Shown here one piece after another: positions 8,037-18,100 of a stretch of 64,000 nucleotides of DNA (positions within the stretch are counted from its first letter, which is position 1; every line of letters begins with the position of its first letter). Origin of the DNA: Nocardioides albus (GTDB lineage: Bacteria; Actinomycetota; Actinomycetes; Propionibacteriales; Nocardioidaceae); NCBI RefSeq assembly GCF_014648255.1, contig NZ_BMQT01000001.1, positions 248,001-312,000 on the forward strand. The letters run 5' to 3'. The notes beneath the pieces are model-generated. The model did not search any database. It had not been told where the DNA came from and worked only from the letters and a program-made list of their open reading frames with translations. Made by a program: the position numbers and the translations under genes.

Positions 8037-8966
8037 ATGAACAGCACCTACCTCGTCATCGGCGCCGGCCCCGTCGGCGCGACCATCGCCCAGCAGCTCG
8101 CCGACCGCGGCGACCGCGTACGCCTCCTCACCCGTTCCGGCAGCGGCCCGGTGCACGCGAGCATCGAGCGCCTGCACGGCGACGCCTCCGACCCGGAGAC
8201 CGTGACCCAGGCCGCGGCGGGCGTTCGCGCGGTCTTCCACTGCATGCACGGCAGCGCCTACGCCGCGGCCACCTGGCGCGCCGAGCTCCCGCGGGCGGAG
8301 CAGGTCGTGCTCGAGGCCGCCGGACGGGCCGGTGCCGTGGTCGTCTTCCCGGAGAGCCTCTACGCCTACGGTCGCGTCACCGGGCCGATGACCGAGCAGA
8401 CGCCGCGGACCGCCGACTTCGGCAAGCCCGCGGTGCGGGTCGAGCTTCTCAAGGCCCGCGACGCGTCTGTGACTCCCACGGTCAGCGTCGCCGCGTCCGA
8501 CTTCTACGGTCCGCTGGTGCGCACCGCCCACGCCGGCGAGCGGATGGTCCCGACGGTGCTCGCCGGCCGCACCATGTGGGTCATCGGCGACCCGGATGCG
8601 CCGCACTCGTGGACGTACGTCCCGGACCTCGGCGCCGCGATGATCCGGAGCGCCGATGACGAGAGCCTGTGGAACACCTTCCTGCACGCGCCGACAGCGC
8701 CGGCGATCTCGCAGCGCGCCCTGGTGCGGACGTACGCCGAGACAGCGGGTGTCCCCGCTCCCCGGGTCGCCGCCATCCCCGGCTGGGCGATGAAGGCGAT
8801 CGGCACCGTGCACCCCGGCACCCGGGAGCTGGCCGAGCTGGCGTACCAGTTCGACAAGCCGTTCGTGATGGACTCCACGGCGAGCGAGGCGCGGCTCGGA
8901 ATGGCCCCGACCCCGCTCGAGACCGGGGCCAAGGCAACGGTGGACTGGTGGCGTACGCAGGCCTGA
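8037..8966 (+). CDS. NAD-dependent epimerase/dehydratase-like protein
   Basis: A 309-residue atypical short-chain dehydrogenase of the extended type. The nucleotide-binding loop VIGAGPVGATIAQQL is near residue 7, and a YAYGR segment near residue 119 is in the position of the family's active-site tyrosine. The typical following lysine is not obvious, so catalytic details are uncertain. An AAGGAG ribosome site lies 7 nt before the ATG. It is divergent from the TetR repressor with two operators between them, so expression is probably inducible. Substrate unknown; related genes next to TetR regulators are often detoxification enzymes. Confidence 0.82.
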   Translation: MNSTYLVIGAGPVGATIAQQLADRGDRVRLLTRSGSGPVHASIERLHGDASDPETVTQAAAGVRAVFHCMHGSAYAAATWRAELPRAEQVVLEAAGRAGAVVVFPESLYAYGRVTGPMTEQTPRTADFGKPAVRVELLKARDASVTPTVSVAASDFYGPLVRTAHAGERMVPTVLAGRTMWVIGDPDAPHSWTYVPDLGAAMIRSADDESLWNTFLHAPTAPAISQRALVRTYAETAGVPAPRVAAIPGWAMKAIGTVHPGTRELAELAYQFDKPFVMDSTASEARLGMAPTPLETGAKATVDWWRTQA

Positions 8967-8983
8967 GCATGGCAGGGCGGGAG

Positions 8984-9772
8984 CTACCGGGCGCTCCAGC
9001 CGCCGTCCATGGCCCAGGAGGCACCCGAGACCATCGAGGCGTCGGGGCCGGTGAGCCAGCCGACCAGGGAGCCGACCTCGCTCGGCTCGACCAGCCGCTT
9101 CACCGCGACATCCTTCAGCAGCACCTGCTCGACGACCTCGGAGACCGGGACACCGTGCACCTTGGCCTGGTCGGCGATCTGCTTCTCCACCAGCGGCGTA
9201 CGCACGTAGCCGGGGTTGATGCAGACGCTGGTCACACCGTGCGGTCCGCCCTCGAGGGCGGTGACCTTCGAGAGTCCCTCCAGGCCGTGCTTGGCCGAGA
9301 CGTAGGCGCTCTTGAAGGGGGATGCGACCAGACCGTGCACGGAGGAGATGTTGACGATGCGGCCCCAGCTGTTGGCGTACATGTGCGGCAGGGCGGCTCT
9401 GACCAGCAGGAACGGCGCGACGAGCATGATCGAGTGGATCCTGCGGAAGTCGTCGGGGTCGAACTCCTCGATCGGGCTGACCCGCTGGATGCCGGCATTG
9501 TTGACCAGCACATCGACCTCGAGACGTAGGTCGTCGAGCTCGTGCGTCGCGGTCAGGTCGACCACCCACGCTTCGCCGCCGATCTCGTCGGCGAGGGCAT
9601 GGGCGGCGTCGCCGGCCACGTCGGCGACGACGACCCGCGCGCCACGGGCGGCGAGCTCGCGGGCCACCGCTGCACCGATCCCCGAGGCGCCGCCGGTGAC
9701 CAGGGCGCGGCGGCCCCGCAGCGTACGTCCGGAATCGGCCGACGCGGGCGGGGCCGTCGTCGCGGAGCTCAC
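8984..9772 (-). CDS. 3-hydroxybutyrate dehydrogenase (SDR family)
   Basis: A 262-residue classical short-chain dehydrogenase. The Rossmann loop TGGASGIGAAVARELAARG is near residue 25, NNAGIQRVSPIEEF near residue 90, the catalytic serine in NISSVHGLVASPFKS, and the YxxxK pair in YVSAKHG. This block pattern matches 3-hydroxybutyrate dehydrogenases, which oxidise 3-hydroxybutyrate to acetoacetate with NAD+. The start overlaps the stop of the MHS transporter gene (ATGA), so the two are one transcript: uptake of an organic acid followed by its oxidation. A divergent LysR regulator lies beyond the transporter. The exact hydroxy acid is inferred. Confidence 0.82.
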   Translation of the reverse strand: MSSATTAPPASADSGRTLRGRRALVTGGASGIGAAVARELAARGARVVVADVAGDAAHALADEIGGEAWVVDLTATHELDDLRLEVDVLVNNAGIQRVSPIEEFDPDDFRRIHSIMLVAPFLLVRAALPHMYANSWGRIVNISSVHGLVASPFKSAYVSAKHGLEGLSKVTALEGGPHGVTSVCINPGYVRTPLVEKQIADQAKVHGVPVSEVVEQVLLKDVAVKRLVEPSEVGSLVGWLTGPDASMVSGASWAMDGGWSAR

Positions 9773-11151
9773 GCCGGGCTCACCTCGCGCTCGGTGCGGT
9801 CGGCATCGGCGCGGTCCAGGGCCCGCAGCGAGGTGCCCTTGGTCTCCTTCAGCGTGAGCACGACCAGGCCCGTGATGATGCCGGCCACGGCGAGGTAGAT
9901 CGCGGTGTTGGTCCAGGTGCCGGTGTCCTTGAGCCAGGCGATGGCCAGCAGCGGCGCGAGCGAGCCGGCGAAGATCGAGGTCACCTGGTAGGAGATGGAG
10001 ATGCCGGAGTAGCGCATCCGGGTCGGGAACATCTCGGCCATGATCGCGGGCTGGGTGGAGTACATCAGGGCATGGATCGCCAGACCGGCGATCAGCGCCG
10101 CCACGATCGCGACGTTGTTACGGGTGTCGAGCATCGGGAAGGCCCAGAAGCCCCAGGTCGCGCCGAGCACCGCGCCCACCAGGTAGACCGGCATGCGGCC
10201 CACCCCGTCGGCGAGCCGGCCGACCGCGAGGATGAAGAAGAAGTGACAGGCGTGCGCGACCGCGATCAGGCCGAGCAGGGCGCCCTGGTCCATCTTCTGG
10301 TCCTCGACCAGGTAGACGATCGAGAAGGAGACCACCAGGTAGTACATGATGTTCTCCGCGAACCGGAGGCCCATCCCCTTGAGCACCCCGAGCGGGTAGC
10401 GGCGGACCACCTCGAAGACGCCGTAGCCGGCCGAGGCGGCCTCGCCCTGCTCGGCCTTCGCCTCCTCGAAGATCGGCGAGTCGGACACCGAGCGACGGAT
10501 GTAGTAGCCGACGACGACCACGACGGCGGAGAGCCAGAACGCGACCCGCCAGCCCCACGACAGGAACGCAGCGTCGGAGAGCGTGATGGTCATCAGCGTG
10601 AGCACCAGCGTGGCGAGCAGATTGCCCACCGGCACCGCGGCCTGCGGCCAGGCGGCCCAGGTCGCCCGCCGGTCGTCGGGGGCGTGCTCGGCGACCAGCA
10701 GCACGGCGCCGCCCCACTCACCGCCCAGCGCGAGCCCCTGCACGAACCGCAGCACGACCAGCGCGATCGGCGCGAGGAGGCCGATCTGGTCGTACGTCGG
10801 CAGGCAGCCCATCAGGACGGTGGCGACACCGATCAGCATGATCGTCAGCTGCAGCGTGTACTTGCGGCCGAGGCGGTCGCCGATGTGACCGAAGACGACG
10901 CCACCCAGCGGGCGCGCGACGAACCCGATGGCGTACGTCACGAAGGCAGCGATGATCGCGTCGTAGGCGTTGCCGGTCGCCGGCATGATCACCTTGGCGA
11001 AGACGAGCGCCGAGGCGGTGGCGTAGAGGAAGAAGTCGTACCACTCCACGACCGTGCCGGCCATGGAGGCCGCCACGGTCCTGCGGAGCAGGCTCTGGTC
11101 GACTGGGGGGTCGTTGGGGGCGGCGGTGGCGCCCGGCTGTGTCGAGGACAT
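9769..11151 (-). CDS. MFS transporter, metabolite:H+ symporter (MHS) family
   Basis: A 460-residue transporter with about twelve hydrophobic segments. The MHS opening TVVEWYDFFLYATAS and the loop 2-3 motif GHIGDRLGRKYTLQ are present, with GLALGGEWGGAVLLVAEHAP in the fourth to fifth helix region. The family takes up organic acids such as ketoglutarate, shikimate or proline betaine with protons. The ATG at 11151 gives the usual N-terminus; in-frame ATGs at 11175 and a start at 11229 would be longer, and no option has a clear ribosome site. A TATGAT hexamer (complement at 11171-11176) and a LysR-type dyad lie just upstream. It is co-transcribed with a hydroxybutyrate dehydrogenase, so a hydroxy acid substrate is plausible. 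Confidence 0.85.
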   Translation of the reverse strand: MSSTQPGATAAPNDPPVDQSLLRRTVAASMAGTVVEWYDFFLYATASALVFAKVIMPATGNAYDAIIAAFVTYAIGFVARPLGGVVFGHIGDRLGRKYTLQLTIMLIGVATVLMGCLPTYDQIGLLAPIALVVLRFVQGLALGGEWGGAVLLVAEHAPDDRRATWAAWPQAAVPVGNLLATLVLTLMTITLSDAAFLSWGWRVAFWLSAVVVVVGYYIRRSVSDSPIFEEAKAEQGEAASAGYGVFEVVRRYPLGVLKGMGLRFAENIMYYLVVSFSIVYLVEDQKMDQGALLGLIAVAHACHFFFILAVGRLADGVGRMPVYLVGAVLGATWGFWAFPMLDTRNNVAIVAALIAGLAIHALMYSTQPAIMAEMFPTRMRYSGISISYQVTSIFAGSLAPLLAIAWLKDTGTWTNTAIYLAVAGIITGLVVLTLKETKGTSLRALDRADADRTEREVSPA

Positions 11152-11177
11152 GGCTGGGAGTGTGACAGCGATCATAA

Positions 11178-11204
11178 TGTGCCTGCAACGCGCATGTTGG
11201 CACA
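11178..11204. promoter_or_regulatory. LysR-type operator between mhs transporter and lysR
   Basis: TGTGCC and GGCACA arms are separated by 15 nt that also contain AAC and GTT inner arms, giving a 27-bp dyad. It overlaps the promoter of the transporter operon and lies 42 nt before the regulator start, the normal place for a LysR binding site. Confidence 0.6.
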
Positions 11205-11233
11205 CGCTATGAACGAAAATGCACACCAAGGGC

Positions 11234-11239
11234 TAGGCT
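11234..11239 (+). promoter_or_regulatory. -10 element for lysR gene
   Basis: TAGGCT ends 6 nt before the ATG at 11246 and no ribosome site is present, so the transcript is probably leaderless. Confidence 0.45.
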
Positions 11240-11245
11240 GGGGCG

Positions 11246-12154
11246 ATGGCCGCCTCCCCGTCGACCCCGCCCTCCGCCGACCAGCTGCTGGTGCTTCTCG
11301 AGGTGGCGCGCAGCGGCCGCTTCACCACAGCGGCCCGTTCTTTGGGCCTGACCCACACGACAGTCAGCCGCAACATCTCCGCCCTCGAGCGCTCGCTCGG
11401 CGGCCGGATCCTCGTGCGCGGCTCCGACGGCTGGGCGCTGACCGCGCTCGGCGAACGCGCTGCTAGGGCCGCCGAGGGGGTCGCTGCGTCGCTGGCCCGG
11501 CTGGCCGCCGACGAGCCCGCCGACCCGGTCGCCGGCGTGGTCAGGATGTCGACGACCGACGGGTTTGCTGCGTACGTCGCCTCGCCGGCCGTCGCCGCGC
11601 TGCGACAGGACCATCCCGAGCTCGCCGTCGAGATCGTCACCGTGACCCGCCAGGCCGCCCAGCACCGCTCCGGCGTCGACATCGAGGTGGTCGTCGGCGA
11701 GCCGGCGGTCATGCGTGGTCGCGCGCTCCACCTGGGCGGCTACGAGCTCGGCCTCTACGCGTCCCCCGACTATCTGGAGCGTCACGGCAGGCCCGGCACG
11801 ATCGAGGAGGCCGTACGCCACCGGCTGGTCTACTTCGTAGACTCGATGCTCCAGGTCGACGACCTCGACGTCCCCCGGCGGCTGCTGCCCGGCATCCGCG
11901 ACGCGGTCACCTCGACGAACGTCTTCGTGCACGTCGAGGCGACCCGTGCCGGCGCCGGCCTGGGCCTGCTGCCCTGCTTCATGGCCGACCGCCATCCCGA
12001 TCTCGTCCGGCTGCTCCGCGAAGAGATCCACCAGCGGCTGCCGTACTGGGCGGTGGTGCACCCGGAGTCGTGGCGCCGGCCGGCGGTGGCCGCTGTCGTG
12101 GGTGGTCTGCGGGAGCAGATGGCCGATCAGGAGGACGCCCTGCTCGGCCGCTGA
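11246..12154 (+). CDS. LysR-family transcriptional regulator
   Basis: A 302-residue LysR regulator. The winged helix-turn-helix is at residues 12-70 (FTTAARSLGLTHTTVSRNISALE), followed by the two-lobed effector domain. It is divergent from the transporter/hydroxybutyrate dehydrogenase operon, and the 27-bp dyad in the shared intergenic region fits a LysR site. It therefore probably activates that operon when a hydroxy acid or its product is present. The ATG at 11246 sits 7 nt after a TAGGCT hexamer. Confidence 0.9.
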   Translation: MAASPSTPPSADQLLVLLEVARSGRFTTAARSLGLTHTTVSRNISALERSLGGRILVRGSDGWALTALGERAARAAEGVAASLARLAADEPADPVAGVVRMSTTDGFAAYVASPAVAALRQDHPELAVEIVTVTRQAAQHRSGVDIEVVVGEPAVMRGRALHLGGYELGLYASPDYLERHGRPGTIEEAVRHRLVYFVDSMLQVDDLDVPRRLLPGIRDAVTSTNVFVHVEATRAGAGLGLLPCFMADRHPDLVRLLREEIHQRLPYWAVVHPESWRRPAVAAVVGGLREQMADQEDALLGR

Positions 12155-12259
12155 CGCCGCTCCGTGGTCCGCGGATTCGTTGGTGTCGGCGGCACGCACG
12201 GTGCCTGGATCCTGGACCCATGCGCCGCAGCTTCCCCTGCCATCAGCGACAATTCGCTG

Positions 12260-13429
12260 GTGCCACATTCGACCCGGGCAGCCGCCGTCCGTCTGGTGGC
12301 CTTCTTCGTGGCCGGCATGCGACTGGCGACCCTCGCGCAGATGGCGCCGACCCTGCTGGCGGCGATGCCTGCGCTGTCCCGAGCGGATCACCCGTGGCTG
12401 ACCGGGGCGACGTGGATCCTCGCCACCGTCATGCTCGTCGTCATCGCCGCGGTCGCCGTGGTCACGCGGCGGCCGCCCGGGGTGGCGCTTGCGGTGGTCG
12501 ACGTGGCGGTGGCCGTGGCACTGCTGGTCGTGGGGCTGTGGACGGTCCCGGTCGAGCTGCGTACGGGCAGCTGGGTGGGGTTCCAGCTGGGCTACGCCCT
12601 GTGCGTCTCCTGCTCACTGTCGGCCATCCGCTCCCGGTGGCTGTGGATGTTCCTGCTCGTCTCGTTGGCACTCGCCGAGGCGGTCTACATCGCGCCGACC
12701 GTGGACGGTCTGGCCGATCTCACCGGCGCGCTGAGCACCTGGCTTACGTTGCTGATCCTCGGGCCGCTGGCCTGGTTCGGCTGTCGGACCATCGTCCGGA
12801 TCGGGACCGAGGCCGATGAGGCGCGGCGGTATGCCGCTGCGGCGGCCAAGGCCGAGGAGGAGCGCCGCGCCCGGCTCGCGATCCACAACGGCACCGCGAT
12901 GATGCGGCTGCTGGTGGAGACCGACGCCGCTGACGGCAACGGCGCACTGCGCTCACAGGCCGAGGTCGAGCTCAACCGGATGCGCGCCTATCTGAGCGGC
13001 CACACCCCGGCGCCGGCGAACGAGGCGACCAACCTTGCCGCGGTGGCCACCGCCCTCGGCGCGGAGTTCGACGACCTCCCGATCACGGTGGTCGCCGACC
13101 TCGCCCAGGACATCACCCTCCCCCGAGCTCTCGCCGACGACCTGGCGGCCGCGCTGCGCAGCCTGCTCCTCAACGTACGCCAGCATGCTCAGGCGACCCG
13201 AGTCGTCCTGCACGCCGCGGAGGACGAGGACGGCTCCGGCTGGGAGGTCACCCTGCACGACGACGGCATCGGCTTCGACACCTCGACCACGGCGTACGGC
13301 GTCGGCCTGCGGGAGGTGGTCGTGACACAGCTCGCGCGCTCAGGCGTCGACGTCGAGATCAGCAGCATCCCCGACCTGGGCACGACCGTCACGCTCACCC
13401 AGACCACCGCGTCCGTGCAGGTGCCCTGA
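12260..13429 (+). CDS. membrane sensor histidine kinase
   Basis: A 389-residue protein with about six hydrophobic segments in the first 175 residues, then a short dimerisation helix and a C-terminal GHKL ATPase domain (N-box LLLNVRQHAQATRVV, G1 DDGIGFD, G2 YGVGLREVV). The presumed phospho-acceptor helix reads RARLAIHNGTAMMRLL: His is followed by Asn-Gly rather than the usual Asp, which is a departure from HisKA_3 kinases. GTG at 12260 is preferred because a GACAAT hexamer lies 7 nt upstream; the frame is open back to 12164. It overlaps the response regulator by one base (TGATG), so the two form a two-component system. Confidence 0.85.
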   Translation: MPHSTRAAAVRLVAFFVAGMRLATLAQMAPTLLAAMPALSRADHPWLTGATWILATVMLVVIAAVAVVTRRPPGVALAVVDVAVAVALLVVGLWTVPVELRTGSWVGFQLGYALCVSCSLSAIRSRWLWMFLLVSLALAEAVYIAPTVDGLADLTGALSTWLTLLILGPLAWFGCRTIVRIGTEADEARRYAAAAAKAEEERRARLAIHNGTAMMRLLVETDAADGNGALRSQAEVELNRMRAYLSGHTPAPANEATNLAAVATALGAEFDDLPITVVADLAQDITLPRALADDLAAALRSLLLNVRQHAQATRVVLHAAEDEDGSGWEVTLHDDGIGFDTSTTAYGVGLREVVVTQLARSGVDVEISSIPDLGTTVTLTQTTASVQVP

Positions 13430-14094
13430 TGTCTGCGGCAACCTCCGGGCCACGCTTCAGCCATGTGGACGACGCGACCGCGATGCGCGCCTCGCTCAGC
13501 CTGCTCCTGCCCGACCTGAGGTTCGTGTCGAGCCACGGATCCGTCGAGGGCTTGCTGACGGCGCGGCCGGAAGCCGACGTGGTGATCCTCGATCTCCACC
13601 TCGCCAACACCGGCCAGCCCGACGCCTCCCAGGGCACCACGGCCATCCGGCGCATCGTCGAGGCCGGCTACCGGGTCTGTATCTACTCCCAGGAGGAGCG
13701 CCGGTTCGTGCTCGCAGCCTGCCTCGCCGCCGGGGCGACCGGCGTCGTCTCGAAGGCGGCCTCGCTCGCCGAGGCGGAGGCGGCGTTCCGCGCCGTTGCC
13801 GCCGGAGAGCCGGTGATCCCCCCGGGAATCACCGGTCTCATCGAGGTCCTCGTACGCCGCCGCAGCATCACCGTCCTCACCCCGCGGCAGCGGGAGGTCC
13901 TCGCCCATCGCGCCCGCGGCCTGACGTACGCCGAGATGAGCCGGACGATGTATCTGTCCGAGTCGACGTTGCGCGGCTACTGGATGGAGCTGGCGCAGCT
14001 GGTCTCGGAGTATCTGCGGGAGACCTCGCCGGGTGACATCGAGCATGCCCTCGGGCTGCGCCCGGGGGACCTGCTCGACCTCTGGCCGGGATAG
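13429..14094 (+). CDS. LuxR-type response regulator, divergent
   Basis: A 221-residue response regulator. The receiver domain has the acidic pair in HVDDATAMRAS and the phospho-acceptor in VVILDLHL near residue 60; the conserved lysine is in VVSKAASLAE. The output domain begins LTPRQREVLAHRARGLTYAE and is a LuxR-like helix-turn-helix, but its recognition helix (SESTLRGYWMEL) differs from the usual TVKxH form. It is translationally coupled to the histidine kinase. Targets are unknown; the adjacent secreted-protein gene is convergent. Confidence 0.85.
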   Translation: MSAATSGPRFSHVDDATAMRASLSLLLPDLRFVSSHGSVEGLLTARPEADVVILDLHLANTGQPDASQGTTAIRRIVEAGYRVCIYSQEERRFVLAACLAAGATGVVSKAASLAEAEAAFRAVAAGEPVIPPGITGLIEVLVRRRSITVLTPRQREVLAHRARGLTYAEMSRTMYLSESTLRGYWMELAQLVSEYLRETSPGDIEHALGLRPGDLLDLWPG

Positions 14095-15009
14095 CTAGCT
14101 GCTGATCCCGCTCCACTTCCAGCTGCCGTCGGTGCCGACCCGGACCGGGGCTGAGAAGGTGGTGCCGTGGCCGATGCCGTTGCTCTGGCGGATGCGTACG
14201 GCGTTACCGGTGGTCGGGTTGATCAGCACGATGTCCTTGGCAGCGACCATGCCGTCGGCGTCGTAGCAGTTGTGGACGGACATGTAGCGCCATCCGGTGC
14301 CGATGCTGCGGACGACGTACTTCTTCGCGCCTGCCGGGTTGTCCGTCGGCACGACGATCTGCTCGAGCTTCTTGGTGGTCGGGTTGATCGAGTAGAGCAG
14401 GTCGTACTTCACTCCGTTGTGGGTCGTCCACACCCCGGCGACGGTCGTGGCGCTCGGCAGCGTGACCGGCAGGTTCTTGACCGTGCCGAAGCGTGCACCC
14501 GGGAAGGCCAGCTTGGTCTGCTGCACGACGCCAGAGGTCGTGACGGTGTAGACCTCTCGCGTCGGGCCGTTGACGACCTTCTTGGGGCTCCAACCGGTCA
14601 CCGCGGTGCCGCTGGTGCGGTAGAGCTGCTCGACCCTCGTCTCGCCCAGCACAGACCCGCCGTTGGTCCCCTTGAGCGTCACATAACGGCCCCGACCATC
14701 GGTGCCAGGCACGATGTAGGACGTCATCCAGGTGGTCTGGTCACCGGCGCCACCCACCTCGATCCAAGCCCGTGGCGACCAGCTCACGGTGCTGGCGCTG
14801 CGGTAGCTGCTGGTCACCGTGCTGTTCCTGATGCCGCGCTTACGGATGTAGCCGCCGGCCTTGCCGTTGATCGAACCGCTGCAGTTCACGGTGCCGGCCG
14901 CGGCAGCCGGTGAGGCTGCCGCTCCGATCGCGGTGAGCGATCCGGCCAGCAGGGCCGTACCTGCGATGGCGGCCAAGGCCGAACGACGCTGTCGAGTGAT
15001 GAGCTTCAT
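14095..15009 (-). CDS. secreted protein of unknown function
   Basis: A 304-residue exported protein. MKLITRQRRSALAAIAGTAL begins a signal peptide that ends around SPAAAAG. The mature part has one early cysteine and another in VHNCYDADG, and repeated short blocks around 35-45 residues apart (KYDLLYSINPTTKKLEQIV; AAKDIVLINPTTGNAVRIR) that suggest a beta-propeller or similar repeat fold. I do not recognise an enzyme motif. The start at 15009 is supported by the signal peptide and by TACCCT 8 nt upstream. It is divergent from pyruvate carboxylase and convergent with the response regulator. Confidence 0.75.
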   Translation of the reverse strand: MKLITRQRRSALAAIAGTALLAGSLTAIGAAASPAAAAGTVNCSGSINGKAGGYIRKRGIRNSTVTSSYRSASTVSWSPRAWIEVGGAGDQTTWMTSYIVPGTDGRGRYVTLKGTNGGSVLGETRVEQLYRTSGTAVTGWSPKKVVNGPTREVYTVTTSGVVQQTKLAFPGARFGTVKNLPVTLPSATTVAGVWTTHNGVKYDLLYSINPTTKKLEQIVVPTDNPAGAKKYVVRSIGTGWRYMSVHNCYDADGMVAAKDIVLINPTTGNAVRIRQSNGIGHGTTFSAPVRVGTDGSWKWSGISS

Positions 15010-15016
15010 GCCGCTG

Positions 15017-15022
15017 AGGGTA
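15017..15022 (-). promoter_or_regulatory. -10 element for secreted-protein gene
   Basis: TACCCT on the minus strand ends 7 nt before the ATG at 15009, implying a leaderless transcript. Confidence 0.45.
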
Positions 15023-15132
15023 TGTCCCCGGAGGCGGTGAGCGGTCCCAACGAATCCGCACCGTTCTGCAGACGGGGCGTCCATCAACTGGGCGGTAACG
15101 TCCCATAACCTGGACGAGCCGGTTCGGATGGG

Positions 15133-15138
15133 TACCGT
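15133..15138 (+). promoter_or_regulatory. -10 element for pyruvate carboxylase gene
   Basis: TACCGT ends 7 nt before the ATG at 15146, which supports that start over the in-frame ATG at 15128. Confidence 0.4.
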
Positions 15139-15145
15139 GACCGCC

Positions 15146-18100
15146 ATGTTCACGAAGGTGTTGGTCGCCAACCGCGGCGAGATCGCGATCCGAGCTTTCC
15201 GCGCAGGCTTCGAGCTCGGCGCCAAGACGGTCGCCGTCTTTCCCTACGAGGACCGGGGCTCCGAGCACCGGTTGAAGGCCGATGAGGCCTACCAGATCGG
15301 AGAGCTCGGTCACCCCATCCGGGCCTACCTCGATCCCGACGCGATCGTCGAGGTCGCCAAGCAGAGCGGCGCGGACGCGATCTACCCCGGCTACGGGTTC
15401 CTCTCCGAGAACCCGGCGCTGGCCGAGGCCTGCGCCCGGGCCGGGATCACGTTCATCGGGCCGTCGGCGGAGGTCCTCACGCTCACCGGCAACAAGGCCA
15501 CCGCCATCGCGGCGGCGAAGGCTGCCGGCGTACCGACTCTGCAGTCGGTCGAGCCGTCCACCGATGTAGACGCGCTCGTCTCCGCCGCCTCCGTCCTGCC
15601 CTACCCGCTTTTCGTCAAGGCGGTCGCGGGTGGAGGTGGTCGCGGGATGCGGCGGGTCGACTCCCCCGACAAGCTGCGCGAGGCGGTCGAGACTTGCATG
15701 CGCGAGGGCGAGGCCGCCTTCGGCGACCCGACCGTGTTCATCGAGCAGGCCGTGGTCGAGCCGCGTCACATCGAGGTGCAGATCCTCGCCGACGGCGAGG
15801 GCAACGTCATCCACCTCTTCGAGCGTGACTGCTCGGTGCAGCGCCGCCACCAGAAGGTCGTGGAGATCGCCCCCGCCCCCAATCTCGACCCTGAGCTGCG
15901 CGAACGCATCTGCGCGGACGCGGTGCGGTTCGCCAAGGAGATCGGCTACTCCTGCGCCGGCACCGTCGAGTTCCTGCTCGACCCCGCCGGCAACTACGTC
16001 TTCATCGAGATGAACCCGCGCATCCAGGTCGAGCACACCGTGACCGAGGAGGTCACCGACGTCGACTTGGTCCGCTCGCAGATGCGGATCGCGTCCGGCG
16101 AGACGCTGGCCGACCTGGGTCTGACCCAGGACTCCATCCAGCTGCGCGGCGCCGCGATGCAGTGCCGGATCACCACCGAGGACCCAGCCAACAACTTCCG
16201 CCCCGACACGGGCATGATCACCACCTACCGCTCCCCCGGCGGTGCCGGGATCCGCGTCGACGGTGGCACGACGTACGCCGGGGCCGAGGTCTCGCCCCAC
16301 TTCGACTCGATGCTCGCCAAGCTCACCTGTCGTGGGCGTACCTTCGAGGACGCCGTGACCCGGGCCCGCCGGGCCGTCGCGGAGTTCCGCATCCGCGGGG
16401 TCGCGACCAACATCCCGTTCCTGCAGGCGCTGCTCGACGACCCCGACTTCATCGCCGGCTCGATCACGACCTCGTTCATCGAGACCCACCCGCAGCTGCT
16501 GACCGCGCGCGCCTCGGGCGACCGCGGCACCAAGCTGCTCACCTACCTGGCCGACGTGACCGTCAACCAGCCGCACGGCGCCGCTCCGGTGTCTCTCCAT
16601 CCCGTCGAGAAGCTGCCTGCGGTCGACCTGTCCGTCGCGCCGCCGCCGGGCTCACGTGATCTGCTTCGCGAGCTCGGGCCGTCGGGCTTCGCGGACGCGC
16701 TGCGCGCCCAGGAGGCGGTGGCGGTCACCGACACCACGTTCCGCGACGCCCACCAGTCGCTGCTCGCGACCCGGGTACGCACCACCGACCTGCTCGGCGT
16801 CGCCGGCCATGTCGCCCGGCTGACACCGCAACTGTGGTCGCTGGAGGCCTGGGGCGGGGCGACGTACGACGTGGCTCTCCGCTTCCTCTCCGAGGACCCG
16901 TGGGAGCGGCTCGCCGCGTTGCGTCAGGCGGTCCCCAACGTCAACCTGCAGATGCTGCTGCGCGGTCGTAACACGGTGGGCTACACGCCCTACCCGACCG
17001 AGGTCACCGACGCGTTCGTCTCGGAGGCCGCCTCGACCGGGATCGATGTGTTCCGGATCTTCGACGCGCTCAATGACGTCTCGCAGATGCGGCCGGCGAT
17101 CGACGCGGTGCGGGCGACCGGGACCTCCGTCGCCGAGGTGGCGCTCTGCTACACCGGCGACCTCTCCTCACCCGACGAGAAGCTCTACACCCTCGACTAC
17201 TACCTGCGGCTGGCAGAGGAGATCGTCTCCGCCGGGGCGCACGTGCTGGCGATCAAGGACATGGCCGGGCTCCTGCGCGCGCCCGCAGCTCGCACCCTGG
17301 TGACCGCGCTCCGCTCGCGGTTCGACCTGCCGGTCCACCTGCACACCCACGACACCGCAGGTGGCCAGCTGGCCACGCTCCTGGCCGCGATCGAGGCAGG
17401 GGTCGACGCCGTCGACGCCGCGACCGCGTCCATGGCCGGCACCACCTCCCAGCCGCCGCTCTCCTCGCTGGTGGCGGCGACCGACCAGACCCCGCGTGCC
17501 ACCGGTCTGTCCTTGTCTGCGGTCAACTCGCTCGAGCCCTACTGGGAGGCCGTACGCCGCGTCTACGCTCCCTTCGAGTCCGGCCTGCCCGCGCCGACCG
17601 GCCGGGTCTACCGCCACGAGATCCCGGGCGGCCAGCTCTCCAACCTGCGCCAGCAGGCCATCGCTCTCGGGCTGGGCGAGAAGTTCGAGCAGATCGAGGA
17701 CATGTACGCCGCGGCCAACCAGATCCTCGGCCGCGTCCCCAAGGTCACCCCGTCCTCGAAGGTCATCGGCGACCTGGCACTGTCGTTGGTCGCGGCCGGT
17801 GCCGACCCGGCCGCGTTCGAGGCCGACCCGGCCGCGTACGACATCCCGGGCTCGGTCATCGGCTTCCTCAACGGAGAGCTCGGCGACCCGCCCGGCGGCT
17901 GGCCCGAGCCGTTCCGCAGCAAGGCGATCGCGGGACGCACCTGGAAGTCGCCGTCGCCGACCCTGTCGGAGGAGGACGCCGCCGGGCTGAAGTCGGACCG
18001 TCGCGGGACGCTCAACCGGCTCCTCTTCCCCGGCCCGACGAAGGACTTCGCCGAGGCGCGGTCGAAGTGGGGGGACGTGTCGGTGATCTCGACCCTCGAC

